Assembly: GCF_016863555.1 (NCBI RefSeq)
Contig: NZ_BOPC01000031.1
Location: 1-64,000, forward strand
Reading direction: 5' to 3'
Length of the DNA stretch: 64,000 nucleotides
Source: Micromonospora qiuiae
GTDB lineage: Bacteria > Actinomycetota > Actinomycetes > Mycobacteriales > Micromonosporaceae
Positions 10,592-18,418 of this stretch are shown in pieces. Under the pieces are notes generated by a model. That model was not told where the DNA came from. It searched no databases and was given only the letters and a program-made list of their open reading frames with translations. Made by a program: the position numbers and the translations under genes. The first letter of the stretch is position 1. Every line of letters begins with the position of its first letter.

Positions 10592-11581
10592 TCAGAGCCA
10601 GCGTTGCCGGACGGCGTTGGCACCGGCCTGGAACCGGCTGTCCGCGCCGAGCCGGCGGGTCAGGTCGGACATCATTCGTTGGACGGTACGCACCGACAGG
10701 CCCAGCTTGCGTGCGGCCGCCTCGTCGGTGTGCCCGTCGCCGAGCAACCGGAGCAGCTCGCGCTCGGCCGGTTCGAGGCCGAACTCATCGACCGTATCGT
10801 TGCAGCCGAACGGGGTGGCCGTCGACCAGACATGATCGAACACGGCACTCAGTGCCGCCGTGATCCCCGGATTGTGGATCTCGATGGCACCCTTGCGCGC
10901 ATCGGACGGGTCGACCGGAAGCAGCGCGATGCTGCGGTCCACGATGACCATCTGGAACAGCACGACCGGCACGCAGCGGGTCTGGCCGCCGAGGCTGTTG
11001 AACCAGCGGGCGTACGCGAGCGTGTCCGGGTCGTTACGGAAACTGTCCTGATAGATCGCCTTGATGGTGACGCCCCGCTCCAGTGCCGCCCGGTTGACGG
11101 GTTTACTGAGGGCCATCGCGTCCGGGCGCTGCGCGCCGCCGGGGTTGAACGACAGGCACTCGGTGCGCGTCATCCGCGCGAGTTGTTCCAGGCGTTCGCG
11201 GACAGTGTCGAGCTGAACGATCTTGATCAGCTGGTCCTGCTGGTCGACATGGTGGGCCTCGGACAGATGGTGGGCCTCGGACAGAGCGTCGATGGCCGCC
11301 TGGGTAACCTCGATCTCGTACTGCTGCTGGGCGATGTTTGCCTTGGCGCGGGCAAGCAGTGCGGCGAGCCCGACCTTGGGACTGGTCGGTCTCAGGCCCC
11401 CGGGGTTGAGGGGCGACTCACGGACGAGGGCGAGTTCGATCAGTTCGTCGAGCGCGTCGTGCACCTCCTGAGCGGTCACGCCCAACGACTCCGCGATCTC
11501 GGCGACACCCCAGGTCGACTCACGCAGCATGGTCATGTACACGGCCTCAGCCGTCAGGGACAGCCCCAAGGCCCCGAACAC
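10592..11581 (-). CDS. LuxR-type transcriptional regulator with TrmB-like N terminus
   Basis: About 329 residues. The N-terminal part (LTAEAVYMTML and WGVAEIAESLGVTAQEVHDALDEL) reads as a TrmB/MarR-like winged helix, the middle as a sensor or phospholipase D-like domain, and the end (LLGDGHTDEAAARKLGLSVRTVQRMMSDL) as a LuxR helix-turn-helix. The GTG start at 11581 has AGGGAGGG 4 nt upstream; a TTG at 11635 is the alternative. A tandem 18-bp repeat duplicates SEAHH in the linker. The C-terminal helices are strikingly like those of the regulator at 12642-13361. It is likely pathway-specific for the NRPS cluster, the RiPP cluster, or both. Confidence 0.85.
   Translation of the reverse strand: MFGALGLSLTAEAVYMTMLRESTWGVAEIAESLGVTAQEVHDALDELIELALVRESPLNPGGLRPTSPKVGLAALLARAKANIAQQQYEIEVTQAAIDALSEAHHLSEAHHVDQQDQLIKIVQLDTVRERLEQLARMTRTECLSFNPGGAQRPDAMALSKPVNRAALERGVTIKAIYQDSFRNDPDTLAYARWFNSLGGQTRCVPVVLFQMVIVDRSIALLPVDPSDARKGAIEIHNPGITAALSAVFDHVWSTATPFGCNDTVDEFGLEPAERELLRLLGDGHTDEAAARKLGLSVRTVQRMMSDLTRRLGADSRFQAGANAVRQRWL
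11249..11284. repeat. Perfect 18-bp tandem duplication inside the LuxR gene
   Basis: Two adjacent copies of an 18-bp unit beginning ATGGTGGGCC (11249-11266 and 11267-11284) are in frame and encode SEAHHL/SEAHHV. This is slippage-prone and may vary between strains. Confidence 0.9.
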
Positions 11582-12248
11582 TTCGCCCTCCCTAATGGAC
11601 CGTAAGGGTGTCGGAGTGAGGTTGTCAGATAGCAAACGCGATTGGCAAGATCCGCTACGCAGGTATTCGATGCTCTCGCATTGTGGACTGGCGGGGCTGC
11701 GGCCCGCCTAGCGCCTCGGCTGGCGGCGATGTCGTCGTCGGCCAGGCAAGACCGGCATGGCCTGCTCCTCCGCCTTGCCATCCTCAGCCATGGGCAGGTG
11801 TCCGCCGAGGCGGTTCGCCGGCTGGTCCGTTCTGTACGCAGACACGGCAAAACGGCAATCTCAATTCAAGCTGAATGCGCACCCGCCGCGCATGACGGGA
11901 TCCCGCCTGGCGCGATCCCGTCAGGTTGATCTTGTTGACCGCGCCCCGCTCTCACAACGAAACTGATGCCCAGCCGGACGCGATTCGGCGAAAAAGGTAA
12001 AGAAGCTTGCCCGTTTCGGGCAGGAAGGTGCATGCCTGAATGTCTCGTCGCGCTAAAACCGCAGCCCGCACTCGGGCCATAATCTTCTCCATTTTCGCTC
12101 CCGCAGACTACAGGCTGGTCCGGGATGATGTTCAGGGCCCTAGGGGTGGGTATTCCTGGGGGATGTTGGTGGAGCCGGGAAGAAGCTCGCTCCGATAGAT
12201 CTGGTGGTGTTCGCGGGGGCGTGCACACTGACATGCTTGGATGGAATC
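11582..12248. other. Gene-poor, lower-GC regulatory stretch
   Basis: No convincing coding frame was found; the open frames here lack ribosome sites and biased codon use. It contains the promoter region of the minus-strand LuxR gene and an inverted repeat at 11893-11923. Base composition is visibly lower in GC than in neighbouring genes, which fits a regulatory or acquired segment. Confidence 0.6.
11893..11923. promoter_or_regulatory. Inverted repeat, possible operator or terminator
   Basis: Perfect 10-bp arms TGACGGGATC (11893-11902) and GATCCCGTCA (11914-11923) with an 11-nt centre. It lies about 310 bp upstream of the minus-strand LuxR start and about 325 bp before the small plus-strand gene. 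Confidence 0.45.
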
Positions 12249-12518
12249 GTGCAGTTATCAGCCGTAACGCTAATTCCGGTGACAACGGCCCGAACCCCGC
12301 TGACGCCCGAGAGGCTGAAGGACCTGATCCTCGGCCTCCGGGTGTGCGGCGACGGCGTTGAGCATGTCAAGGTCATAGAGCGGGCGGGATTCATGTGGAT
12401 AGCCGCCTATGTCTCTATTGGTGATACGAAGTCAGCCGAGCGCCGCCTCGCCGGCCTTTGTGCGCGGGCGGCCGCCAAGCTGGATGGCTGGGAAATCATC
12501 CAGCAGTGGGATGTGTGA
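12249..12518 (+). CDS. Small hypothetical protein
   Basis: An 89-residue protein starting at GTG 12249; an upstream in-frame GTG at 12204 is possible. The sequence (RTPLTPERLKDLILGLRVCGDGVEHVKV, then WIAAYVSIGD and AKLDGWEIIQQWD) has a plausible alternating helix/strand composition and an amphipathic C terminus, so it may be real. The ribosome site is weak and codon use is less GC-rich than in neighbours. It lies between the two LuxR-type genes. No family was recognised. Confidence 0.5.
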   Translation: MQLSAVTLIPVTTARTPLTPERLKDLILGLRVCGDGVEHVKVIERAGFMWIAAYVSIGDTKSAERRLAGLCARAAAKLDGWEIIQQWDV

Positions 12519-12641
12519 TCGGCGCGACCGGAGGGAGGCCTGCCGCCCGCCTTCGGAACCGATTGGCAACCCTTGGTAATTGTCTTGAAGATGCAGCAGG
12601 GCTCGTTTCGGCCGTCATTTCCGCGGTCAGGAACGCGCGTC

Positions 12642-13361
12642 ATGATGATGGGCAAAGATGTGATAACTGATAGCTCGAGCTCTATGACCACCCGATCCAC
12701 CATTACCGACCGGAATCTGGTGCAACGGGCCGCGTACCAGGATCGCCGGGTGCTCAGCGCCGAGATCAGCGTCTCCCTGCTCGGCGCCGAGCTGGCCGAC
12801 CTGACCCGTGCCGAGCTCCTCGTCATCGCCCCGGTTCCCGGCCAGATGCCCCTACCGGTGGAGATCTTCGGCAGCCTTCGAGCCCGCAACGTCAAAGCCC
12901 GCGTGCTCTACCCGGCCGGGAAGGAGCCGCTGGCGGAGCCGCTGGCGACGCTCGCCCGGGGCGGAATCGCGCTACCCGCTGCGCTGCAGCTGCCGTACTT
13001 CCTCGTCGTGCGGGACCGGGCGGTGGTCTACCTGCCGAACCAGGACCCGGCCCACCCGAGGAACGGCCGGCTGACCCGGATCCGCAGCGTCGTGATGGGC
13101 GACTCCCTGGCGATGCTGTTCGGCCTGATGTGGGACACCGCGGCCCAGCGGGGGCGGGCTGGCCGTACCCCCGACCAGGTCGACGGCGGTGAGGAGCTGC
13201 TCCACGCGCTCAGCGAGGGACTGACCGACGACCAGGCGGCGGTGATGCTGCACATGAGCAAGCGCACCTTCGCCCGGCGGGTGGCCGAGATGATGCACCG
13301 CCTCAACGCCAGCACCCGCTTCCAGGCCGGGGTGCAGGCCGCCCGACGCGGCTGGGTCTGA
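12642..13361 (+). CDS. LuxR-type helix-turn-helix regulator
   Basis: About 239 residues from ATG 12642; ATG 12684 is the alternative start, and neither has a strong ribosome site. The middle (LLVIAPVPGQMPLPVEIFGSLRARNVKARVLYPAG) resembles the sensor or PLD-like middle of the regulator at 10592-11581. The C terminus (SEGLTDDQAAVMLHMSKRTFARRVAEMMHRL) is a LuxR HTH followed by STRFQAGVQAARRGW, nearly matching SRFQAGANAVRQRW in the other. It thus looks like a truncated paralogue lacking the N-terminal winged helix. Its stop directly abuts the stop of the convergent RiPP operon, so it is a good candidate regulator for that operon. Confidence 0.85.
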   Translation: MMMGKDVITDSSSSMTTRSTITDRNLVQRAAYQDRRVLSAEISVSLLGAELADLTRAELLVIAPVPGQMPLPVEIFGSLRARNVKARVLYPAGKEPLAEPLATLARGGIALPAALQLPYFLVVRDRAVVYLPNQDPAHPRNGRLTRIRSVVMGDSLAMLFGLMWDTAAQRGRAGRTPDQVDGGEELLHALSEGLTDDQAAVMLHMSKRTFARRVAEMMHRLNASTRFQAGVQAARRGWV

Positions 13362-13925
13362 TCAGACCGACAGGTACGGCACCGGCCAGTGCCGCATCCG
13401 GAACGGCAGGACCAGCGCACGGCCGTCTGTTTCGATGGCCAGGCCCGCCTCGACGGCGTCGGCGACCAGCTCTCCGTCGCCGGCCTCCGGACGGCCATCC
13501 GGTGACTCGGCGAGTCGTTCGAACCGGTCGGCGCCCTCCTCGATGACCATCCGGGACGCCGGTTGACCGGGCCGGACGTCCTTGATGGCGACCATTTCCG
13601 GGCCCCGACGATAGTAGAACGAGCCGTAGCGGTAGTCCCGAGCCCACGCCACGGTGTGGGCGACGTCGTCGAGCTCCAGCCCGAGGGACGGCGGCAACAG
13701 GTGTGCGTAGGTGTGCAGGGGAAACGAAGGGCAGCCGCTCAGTGTCCACCGTAGCCGTACCGCGTGGCTGGTCACCGCCCGGAGCAGCCGCAGGAGGTCG
13801 AGATCCTGTGCCGGGGACCGCCCGAACCGCAGAGGTTCCGGCAGCTCCACCACATGCAGGCTGCAGGACGCCGGGTTGTCTCGGAGCGTGCCGAGGTCGA
13901 TAACGCTGCTCGTCGCCGTCGTCAT
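13362..13925 (-). CDS. Radical SAM-associated protein, DUF5825-like
   Basis: A 187-residue soluble protein with no catalytic motif that I can name. Conserved-looking blocks are LRLLRAVTSHAVRLRWTL, the aromatic SFYYRRGPEMVAIKDVRPG and a terminal LPFRMRHWPVPYLSV. From memory these match DUF5825, a family found beside RiPP maturation radical SAM protein 1 in actinomycetes; that assignment is moderate. It starts 6 bp after the radical SAM stop and is the last gene of the operon. A role as peptide-binding or partner subunit is inferred. Confidence 0.65.
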   Translation of the reverse strand: MTTATSSVIDLGTLRDNPASCSLHVVELPEPLRFGRSPAQDLDLLRLLRAVTSHAVRLRWTLSGCPSFPLHTYAHLLPPSLGLELDDVAHTVAWARDYRYGSFYYRRGPEMVAIKDVRPGQPASRMVIEEGADRFERLAESPDGRPEAGDGELVADAVEAGLAIETDGRALVLPFRMRHWPVPYLSV

Positions 13926-13931
13926 GGCAGA

Positions 13932-15761
13932 TCAGCTCACCTTCAACGGTTCGGTGGTGGTCGCCACGGCGAGCCAGTGGCCCTGCTCGGTGAAGACCAG
14001 GCCGTGGTCGGCAAGTTCCCGCAGCCAGTCCTCGAGCTGCTCAAGGGCGAGCCCGTACTCGGCGACCCTCGCGGCCAGGGCCTTGACCGTACGGCCATGC
14101 TCCAGCTCGCGGTACGCGGCCACGAACGCGGCCCCGCCGATCCGGTGGTTCCGTTCCGGCCAGCCGACCCGCCGATCCCCGATGACGATCTCCTCGTCGT
14201 CGCGGCCGAGGATCCGCAACGAGCTGGAGGGGTACCCGTCCGCCCAGACTCCGATGAGCTTGCTCAGCCTCTCGGCGTCCGCGTCGGAGAGCCCGACCGA
14301 CTCGGTGTCGAACAGGTAGACCATGTCCGCCAGGCGTTCCGGCGGGAGCGCGTAGACGTGCTCGTAGATCCGCGCTGGCCGGCGGTTGGGAAACCCGAGC
14401 AGGGGGTTCTCGAAGTACGGGCTGAAGCGTTCCAGCAGGATGCGGGCCGCGCCGGCCGGCGGTTGCAGGTGGACCAGCGCCGGCAGCTGACGCAACGCGG
14501 CCTCGTAGTCGGCGACGGACTCGGTGGGAAAGCCGTACAGCCAGCTCCACGAGACGGTCAGCCCGGCGGACTCGCAGTCGCGCAGCGTCCGGACGTTGCG
14601 CACCCCGGTGACGCCCTTGTCCATCAGCTTCAGAACCGGACTGACCAGCGACTCGATGCCGGGCTGCACATGGGTGACACCGGCCTGCCGCATCACTTCG
14701 ATCTCGTCCGGGCGCAGGTTGGACTTGACCTCGTAGTGGATCCTCAGGTCCCAGTCGAGCGCCGCCACGCTTGGCAGCACCTCGCGGAAGTAGCGGTTGT
14801 CGATGATGTTGTCGACCATGATGGCGTCGAGCGTCTGGTGGCGGCGCGCCAGGGAGGTCAGCTCCCCGATGACCGCCTCCGGCGCTTTGGCACGGAACTG
14901 CATGCCGGTGCCGTTGAGCCCGCAGAAGGTGCAGTGGTGCTTCTCGCCCCACCAACAGCCTCGGGCGCTCTCCAGCAGCAGCTTCGGCTCGATGTACTCG
15001 CCGACCGGCGACTCGGCGACGAGCAGGAACCAGTCGTCGTAATCCGGGATCGGCATGAGCGCCGGTGGGATCAGCGCACCCTGCGGGTTGTCATGCCGCC
15101 CCTCCGGGCTCCGCCAGCACAGCCCCGGCACCGCGGCGAAATTAATCCGGCCGTCCAGCGCGTCGAGCAACGCCGGGAAGGCGATCTCGCCCTCGCCGCG
15201 CACCACGTAGTCGACGAACGGGAAGTTCTTGTGGATCGCGCTTCCCATCGCTCCGTCGCAGTTGCCACCGCCGAAGACGATGAGCACCTCCGGTGCCAGC
15301 TCCTTGATCCGCCTGGCCGTCGCGAGGCTCGGCACGTTCTGCATGAAGGTCGTGGTGAACCCGACGAGGGTCGGCCGGGTAGCGAGGATGTCGCGGGCCG
15401 CGGTCTCGACGAAGTCGCGGGCGTACGGGCGCATCCGGGTGACGAGATCGATGTCGATGCGGTGGTCGTCCGCGTACCGGCGCAGCTCCTCGACGCCGAA
15501 GTTGTCGTCGTCGTTCAGGACCCCGGCGAACACCCAGTCACCGAGGCCGTGGAACATTCCCTCCTCCGCGACCTCCGTGTACTCCTGTGGCCCCAGTTCG
15601 CCGTCGGTCGCCGTGAGGAGATGCTCGGCCCACCGAACTCCGCCGTGGTAGGCCTGGGGTTCCGGCCGGCCGGTAGCGACGGTGACGGCCTTGAGTAATC
15701 CGATGGGCAGCGACGGGCAGTCCAGGGACGGCCACGGCATGGCCGCGAGGCAGATGGTCAT
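13932..15761 (-). CDS. Cobalamin-binding radical SAM enzyme, RiPP maturation radical SAM protein 1
   Basis: A 609-residue protein with a B12-binding-like N-terminal region (about 1-215, with GFTTTFMQNVPSLATAR and VFGGGNCDGAMG) and a radical SAM core. Cluster cysteines are Cys269, Cys277 and Cys280 (CWWGEKHHCTFCGLNG), the CX7CX2C pattern of this family. It shares many blocks with the enzyme at 3136-5085. The chosen ATG aligns with the start of that paralogue and has GGAG 8 nt upstream. An in-frame GTG at 15809 with a perfect AAGGAGGTGA ribosome site is a strong alternative that would add 16 residues. The neighbouring 23-residue peptide is its predicted substrate; C-methylation is the likely chemistry. 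Confidence 0.88.
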   Translation of the reverse strand: MTICLAAMPWPSLDCPSLPIGLLKAVTVATGRPEPQAYHGGVRWAEHLLTATDGELGPQEYTEVAEEGMFHGLGDWVFAGVLNDDDNFGVEELRRYADDHRIDIDLVTRMRPYARDFVETAARDILATRPTLVGFTTTFMQNVPSLATARRIKELAPEVLIVFGGGNCDGAMGSAIHKNFPFVDYVVRGEGEIAFPALLDALDGRINFAAVPGLCWRSPEGRHDNPQGALIPPALMPIPDYDDWFLLVAESPVGEYIEPKLLLESARGCWWGEKHHCTFCGLNGTGMQFRAKAPEAVIGELTSLARRHQTLDAIMVDNIIDNRYFREVLPSVAALDWDLRIHYEVKSNLRPDEIEVMRQAGVTHVQPGIESLVSPVLKLMDKGVTGVRNVRTLRDCESAGLTVSWSWLYGFPTESVADYEAALRQLPALVHLQPPAGAARILLERFSPYFENPLLGFPNRRPARIYEHVYALPPERLADMVYLFDTESVGLSDADAERLSKLIGVWADGYPSSSLRILGRDDEEIVIGDRRVGWPERNHRIGGAAFVAAYRELEHGRTVKALAARVAEYGLALEQLEDWLRELADHGLVFTEQGHWLAVATTTEPLKVS

Positions 15762-15850
15762 TGTCTCGTCTCCGGGATCCGATGCGGGGTGACAGGAGCT
15801 GGCGGGCACCGGTGCGGTCACCTCCTTCACGGAGGAAGAGCGGCGGCTGC

Positions 15851-15888
15851 CGGTGGTCCGAGCGGGTGTGGGCCCGCCCGGACCACCG
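15851..15888 (-). terminator. Hairpin between precursor peptide and radical SAM gene
   Basis: Outer 10-bp arms (CGGTGGTCCG 15851-15860, CGGACCACCG 15879-15888), one mismatch, inner 5-bp arms (15862-15866, 15873-15877) and a 6-nt loop. It lies 15 bp after the peptide stop in the minus-strand transcript, with no U-tract. Such partial terminators or stabilising hairpins often raise precursor over enzyme expression; that role is inferred. Confidence 0.6.
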
Positions 15889-15902
15889 CGTCACTTGCCC
15901 TG

Positions 15903-15974
15903 TTACTTGAGGATGACGGCGTACTTGCAGGTCCCGTGCGTGACCTTCTTGATCGACACCTTCTTGATCTTCAT
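15903..15974 (-). CDS. 23-residue putative RiPP precursor peptide
   Basis: An ATG-initiated 23-codon gene. The peptide begins MKIKKVSIKK (five Lys in ten residues) and ends HGTCKYAVILK, with a single Cys at position 16 and one Tyr. Three signs support coding: every codon ends in G or C, the ATG overlaps the di-iron gene's TGA (ATGA), and GGAGGTGAG lies 5-7 nt upstream. It is too short for normal gene callers. Its size recalls PqqA, the smallest well-known precursors, and it is followed by a hairpin and then a RiPP-maturation radical SAM gene. The C-terminal half is the presumed core. No known precursor family was recognised. Confidence 0.8.
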   Translation of the reverse strand: MKIKKVSIKKVTHGTCKYAVILK

Positions 15975-16735
15975 ACTCGCTCACCTCCCTCCACGAAGGA
16001 CAAACCGGCGGCCCGCAGCCGGGCCCGGTGCCGCCGGACGAACCAGGCCCGCACCTTCTCGGGGTCGCGGCCGGTCAGTGCGGCGCAGGACTTCGCGATG
16101 CTGTCCAGCGCCGTCACGTCGAAGCCCAGGTCGTGCCATTCCTGGCCGTGTTCACGCCAGAGTTCGGCGCCGGCCGGAGTAGCGGAGACCCGGGACAGGT
16201 AGTTGAGCCCGATGGCGATGTGCTGGATCTCGTCGGTCCGCACCGCTTCGTAGAGCTGGCCGAGAGGGTCACCGGCGAAGATCTCGCTGAAGAGGATGAA
16301 CTCGTCGGCCGCGAGACCTTCGAGGATCGTGTGAACGAGCGCCCGGCCCATGTGGGGCAGGCTCAGCAGCATCTCGTCGAGCGGCTCCATCACTTCCTGC
16401 GCGTCCGACTCGACGTCGCCGCCGACCGCGCGGGCGTACTGGTAGAAGGCGTCGGCGTGCCGCGCCTCATCGGCCGTGGCCAGGGCCAGGCTGAAGCGCA
16501 ACGGCGCGTCCTCGGTGTGTGCCGCCAGGGTGGCGGCGGCGACCAGCCCGGCCTGCTCGGCGTAATATCCGCGCGAGGCGGCCCGCCAGGCGATCTCGGT
16601 GCGGTCCCAGTCCTTGCGGCGCAGGCCGTCACCGATGATGTCCGCCGCTCGCCAGGCGTTCTTGTCCCGGGTAACACCGAAGACGCGGTACGCGACGGCG
16701 TCGGCGTCGAGTTCGTCGTGACGAATGAGTGCCAT
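15971..16735 (-). CDS. Ferritin-like di-iron oxidoreductase
   Basis: A 254-residue helical protein with a full carboxylate di-iron ligand set: Glu in YYAEQAG, Glu and His in DEARHADAF, Glu in LAADEFILF and Glu and His in TDEIQHIAIG. This is the ribonucleotide-reductase R2-like pattern, which includes oxygenases, desaturases and N-oxygenases. The ATG at 16735 has GGAG 7 nt upstream. It heads the operon, and its stop overlaps the start of the 23-residue peptide. Oxidation of the peptide (for example hydroxylation, desaturation or Cys chemistry) is inferred from position only. It lacks the Tyr-radical context needed to call a true R2 subunit. Confidence 0.8.
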   Translation of the reverse strand: MALIRHDELDADAVAYRVFGVTRDKNAWRAADIIGDGLRRKDWDRTEIAWRAASRGYYAEQAGLVAAATLAAHTEDAPLRFSLALATADEARHADAFYQYARAVGGDVESDAQEVMEPLDEMLLSLPHMGRALVHTILEGLAADEFILFSEIFAGDPLGQLYEAVRTDEIQHIAIGLNYLSRVSATPAGAELWREHGQEWHDLGFDVTALDSIAKSCAALTGRDPEKVRAWFVRRHRARLRAAGLSFVEGGERV

Positions 16736-16767
16736 GACCAGCTCCACTACGCAGGAAAAAGGACCTC

Positions 16768-16827
16768 GGCACCACGTCTGCCGCAGTGGTGCCCGGCAGC
16801 GAACCGGTCGTACGACCCATACCGGTT
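16768..16827. promoter_or_regulatory. Two dyads in the shared divergent promoter region
   Basis: The 241-bp gap between the minus-strand RiPP operon and the plus-strand MFS operon contains GGCACCAC/GTGGTGCC (16768-16775 and 16786-16793) and AACCGGT/ACCGGTT (16802-16808 and 16821-16827), the latter enclosing the palindrome TCGTACGA. These are candidate operators for one of the nearby LuxR-type regulators. Confidence 0.4.
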
Positions 16828-16976
16828 GGCTGCCTCGTGTCCTGCCTGCGGCCGGTCCTGCTGGCCACATCTCCGCCCGGAGCGAGGTCACCGTAACGGC
16901 GGCGCCTATCACGGTCAAGGCTCCCGCCGCTGGCCGTAGCAGGGACGTGCCACCATGGACCGACTAGCCTGCGCTG

Positions 16977-18335
16977 ATGGCTGCACGACTGGGGTGGCTC
17001 CGGCGTCGGGTCGGGGATCTGAGCCCGCTGGTCGCAGCGCACGGCGTCGGTGTCGTCGGTACGGAGATCACCGCCCTGGCGCTGCCCACCCTGGCGATCC
17101 TCTACCTGGGAGCGTCGCCACTGGTCGCGAGCGCGTTGTTCGCGATTGAGTTCGGCGCCCACGCCCTCGCGTCGCCGGTCCTCGGCGTGCTCGTCGACCG
17201 CGCCCGTACGCCACGCCGCCTGCTGGTCGGCGCGAGCCTCGGCTACGCCGCGGTGGTGCTCACGGTGCCCGCCGCCGCGCTGCTCGACGCGCTCACCATC
17301 CCGTTGCTCGGCGTGGTCGCCGCCGTCGCCGGCGGACTCGGCGCCCTCATCACGATCGGCCTGCAGGCCGCCGTGCCGACCCTGGTACCGGCGGAGCGGC
17401 TGGTCGAGGCGAACTCCGCCATGGCCGGGGCACGTTCGGTGGGGCAGGTCGCCGGGCCGGCCCTCGCCGGCTGGCTGGTGCAGGTATGGGGCGCCGCCAC
17501 CGCCATGGGCGTTGACGCGGCAACCCGGCTGCTTGGTGTCGTCGCGTACGCCCGGGTCCGCACCGCGGGCGCCGCGGATCCCAAGGCGAGGGCGTCCGGT
17601 ATGGCGGGCACGTTTCTCGGCCAGTTGCGCGAGGGAGCGACCGCGATGCGGCAACGGCCGGTACTGATCCGGGTTGCCGTGGCGGCGGCCGCGCTGAACT
17701 TCGGCGGGTCCGCCCTCGGTGCCCTCTACCTCGTCTTCGCTTACCAGGAGCTGGACCTGTCGCCCGGCCTGATCGGGATCACGTACGTCGTCAGCAGCGT
17801 GGTGTCGATGCTCGCCGTCGCCGTTGCGAGCCAGGTGATCCGGACGATCGGCATGGCGCGAGTGGTGCCGGTGTTCGCGCCCCTGGCCGGCGCGGCGCTG
17901 TTCCTGATCCCGGCGGCCGCCGTCGCGCCGCCGTTCGTCACGCTCGTGGTCTACGAGGCGATCTTCTCCTTCTGTGCCACCGTGTGGTTCATCGCGACCA
18001 CCACCCTCCAGCAGTCGCTGGTACCGATCCACCAGCTGGGCCGCGTCATCGCGCTCGGTCGCGCCGCGACCACGCTCGCCATCCCGGTCGGCGCGTTGCT
18101 CGGTGGGGCGCTGGCCCAGTGGTGGGGGCTCGTGCCGACCCTGATCCTCTTCGCCACGGCCGCCCTGCTCGGCGGCGCCGCGAGCAGCCTGCGGGGCATC
18201 GGGACGGCGACGCCGGCCCCGGAAGATGGCACGATCTCGCCAATCGCCTCACCCGGCGACGGTGACCAGGTTGGCAGTATCACGCCAACCTCAAGACCAG
18301 CAGTTGACGCGGCCCGGCGCCGCCCCGAAAGCTGA
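16977..18335 (+). CDS. MFS exporter
   Basis: A 452-residue major facilitator with about 12 hydrophobic helices, the loop motif VLVDRARTPRRLL after helix 2 and VEANSAMAGARSVGQVAGPALAGWLV, typical of EnhS/tetracycline-type drug exporters. The C-terminal 50 residues are hydrophilic and variable. It is divergently transcribed from the RiPP operon and co-directional with the E1/aminotransferase genes, from which it is 83 bp away. Export of the RiPP or of the product made by the following enzymes is inferred. Confidence 0.87.
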   Translation: MAARLGWLRRRVGDLSPLVAAHGVGVVGTEITALALPTLAILYLGASPLVASALFAIEFGAHALASPVLGVLVDRARTPRRLLVGASLGYAAVVLTVPAAALLDALTIPLLGVVAAVAGGLGALITIGLQAAVPTLVPAERLVEANSAMAGARSVGQVAGPALAGWLVQVWGAATAMGVDAATRLLGVVAYARVRTAGAADPKARASGMAGTFLGQLREGATAMRQRPVLIRVAVAAAALNFGGSALGALYLVFAYQELDLSPGLIGITYVVSSVVSMLAVAVASQVIRTIGMARVVPVFAPLAGAALFLIPAAAVAPPFVTLVVYEAIFSFCATVWFIATTTLQQSLVPIHQLGRVIALGRAATTLAIPVGALLGGALAQWWGLVPTLILFATAALLGGAASSLRGIGTATPAPEDGTISPIASPGDGDQVGSITPTSRPAVDAARRRPES

Positions 18336-18418
18336 GGCGGCATCACGTATGGCGCTCAGTGTTTCTGCGATCTCCGCCCGGGGCCGCACTCGCCGAGAAG
18401 CCAACGACGGGAAGCGCT

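Noticed and set aside
11642..11929. 95-codon plus-strand frame between the LuxR genes
   Set aside because: Ala/Arg-rich, no ribosome site, and it runs through the inverted repeat; considered non-coding.
13764..15698. Plus-strand open frame of 644 codons
   Set aside because: Antisense to the radical SAM gene, whose cysteine motif and paralogue leave no doubt about the coding strand.
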